A stretch of 5,683 nt of DNA from assembly GCA_023392595.1 (NCBI GenBank), contig JAEVYU010000069.1, positions 1 through 5,683 of the forward strand. Reading direction: 5' to 3'. Under the pieces are notes generated by a model. That model was not told the DNA's origin and ran no database searches. It was given only the letters and a program-made list of their open reading frames with translations. Position numbers and translations under genes: made by a program. Below, piece after piece: positions 5,186 through 5,683 of this stretch. Position 1 is the stretch's first letter. Each line of letters opens with the position of its first letter. The stretch comes from Bacillota bacterium (GTDB lineage: Bacteria; Bacillota; UBA4882; UBA8346).

Positions 5186-5333
5186 ATGGATCGAATGTGA
5201 TGGCGGACCCCATCTGGTCCTGGAAAAACGGCTCGTCGACCAATGGCAGGACCAAAGTGCCCGCTTCATTATGATCGGGCAGGTGAGATTGAGCATTATG
5301 TGGGAGTTGAGATTGATTGTCTTATCTGACTTG
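5186..5333 (+). pseudogene. Decayed Imm21-like immunity gene fragment
   Basis: One frame starting with the TGG at 5187 reads WIECDGGPHLVLEKRLVDQW. Past about 5267 a second frame reads HYDRAGEIEHYVGVEIDCLI before a TGA at 5327-5329. The two join if one C is restored to the TTCAT at 5265-5269. From family knowledge, immunity protein 21 (Imm21) proteins begin with W-(V/I)-E-S-x-GGPL-I-L-L, then carry a Y-D-R-A-C-x-(V/I)-x-D-Y-x-G-V block and a short (L/V)-V-L-x-D-E-P motif; LSD in the first frame near 5321-5330 could be a trace of the last. The ATG at 5186 is one base out of frame with TGG, so the start is also broken, and the C-terminal half is missing. The usual Cys in the second block is Gly here. 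As Imm21 is an immunity family of polymorphic toxins, this supports reading the region as an immunity array. The gene is not functional as it stands. Confidence 0.52.
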
Positions 5334-5393
5334 TGAGCGTTGGATAACTGATATAAGGTTTCTATTTCAAACATTAGGGAGAAGGGGTCAGGT

Positions 5394-5683
5394 ATGGTTT
5401 CATTAAAGTCGGTTGCGGAGAAGTTTACCCGGCGCGAAATTCCTCTGAAATCAGGCAGTCTCAAGTTTTTTGGTCAATGGTTCGGCAGGCCCATGGATAA
5501 TTGCCACCGGATTACGGACCTCCGCTTTGATGAGGTCGGAAAGGTTTTAGAAATGTATTTCGATGCGGGCGAAAGACTTTTAGTCTGGAACCCGGCAAAT
5601 TACTCTGTCGGCGAGCAGGAATTTACGATCAAGGAAGCTTCCAAAGTGAGATGGGAATGGTATGGCTATGGCGGTACCCAAAG
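5394..5683 (+). CDS. Hypothetical protein, N-terminal 96 residues (runs off the right edge)
   Basis: An open frame from the ATG at 5394 to the window edge. GAAGGGG (5381-5387) is a strong Shine-Dalgarno site six bases upstream, so the start is secure. The protein opens MVSLKSVAEKFTRREIPLKS, then has KFFGQWFGRPMDNCHRI, a hydrophobic strand-rich middle (KVLEMYFDAGERLLVWNP) and ASKVRWEWYGYGGTQ before the cut. There is no signal peptide, so it is probably cytoplasmic. The W-F-G-R-P-x-D-N and V-R-W-E-W-Y elements look like the conserved core of a small soluble family, but I cannot name it. Codon use is ordinary and about 50% G+C, unlike the AT-rich gene at 4440. It is the next intact member of the plus-strand row and may be a further orphan immunity-type gene; that is inference from context. 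Confidence 0.75.
   Translation, partial: MVSLKSVAEKFTRREIPLKSGSLKFFGQWFGRPMDNCHRITDLRFDEVGKVLEMYFDAGERLLVWNPANYSVGEQEFTIKEASKVRWEWYGYGGTQ

Noticed and set aside
5331..5357. Promoter for the gene at 5394 (TTGTGA with TATAAG)
   Set aside because: The -10-like TATAAG (5352-5357) is reasonable, but the spacer to TTGTGA is only 15 bases and the -35 is weak.
4849..5464. Minus-strand open frames of about 100 codons over the right-hand remnants
   Set aside because: The plus strand reads better in every stretch, with motif-level support (Imm21-like blocks and the gene at 5394); the minus-strand translations are rich in Ser, Arg and His without a pattern.
1..5683. CRISPR array, tRNA or rRNA genes
   Set aside because: No regularly spaced direct repeats, tRNA cloverleaf signature or conserved rRNA segment was seen on reading both strands.

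Overview
The window looks like an accessory stretch of a Bacillota (Firmicutes-type) chromosome. By eye it is of moderate to low G+C, most genes have strong Shine-Dalgarno sites (AAGGAG, GGAGG, GAAGGGG), and the gene families (DUF1963/YwqG, SMI1/KNR4, an Imm21-like remnant) are those that surround contact-dependent or polymorphic toxin loci in such bacteria. I cannot name a genus.

Layout from left to right. Positions 1-28 hold the first nine codons of a minus-strand gene that reads like an IS5-family transposase. An intact DUF1963/YwqG-family gene follows at 168-1052. The gap 1053-1410 has several small inverted repeats and, on the minus strand, a short coding-like segment with one frameshift. 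A 619-codon gene for an exported protein of unknown function fills 1411-3270. A SUKH/SMI1-KNR4 immunity-type gene lies at 3404-3841. From 3842 to 4432 there are three broken coding remnants. An intact, clearly AT-richer gene of unknown function lies at 4440-4928. From 4929 to about 5333 there are two more broken remnants, the second with the sequence signature of immunity protein 21. The window ends inside an intact-looking gene of unknown family (5394 to the edge).

Reading all three plus-strand frames together shows that the apparent non-coding gaps at 3842-4432 and 4929-5333 are mostly degraded genes. Coding-like segments in neighbouring frames join end to end if one base is restored, and one pair of remnants even keeps an ATGA stop-start overlap. 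The best interpretation is a partly decayed array of orphan immunity genes: intact cytoplasmic proteins interleaved with fossils, beside an insertion sequence and with no toxin visible. The array interpretation is inference. The DUF1963 and SUKH assignments are firm, the Imm21 assignment is moderate, and the other remnants are unassigned.
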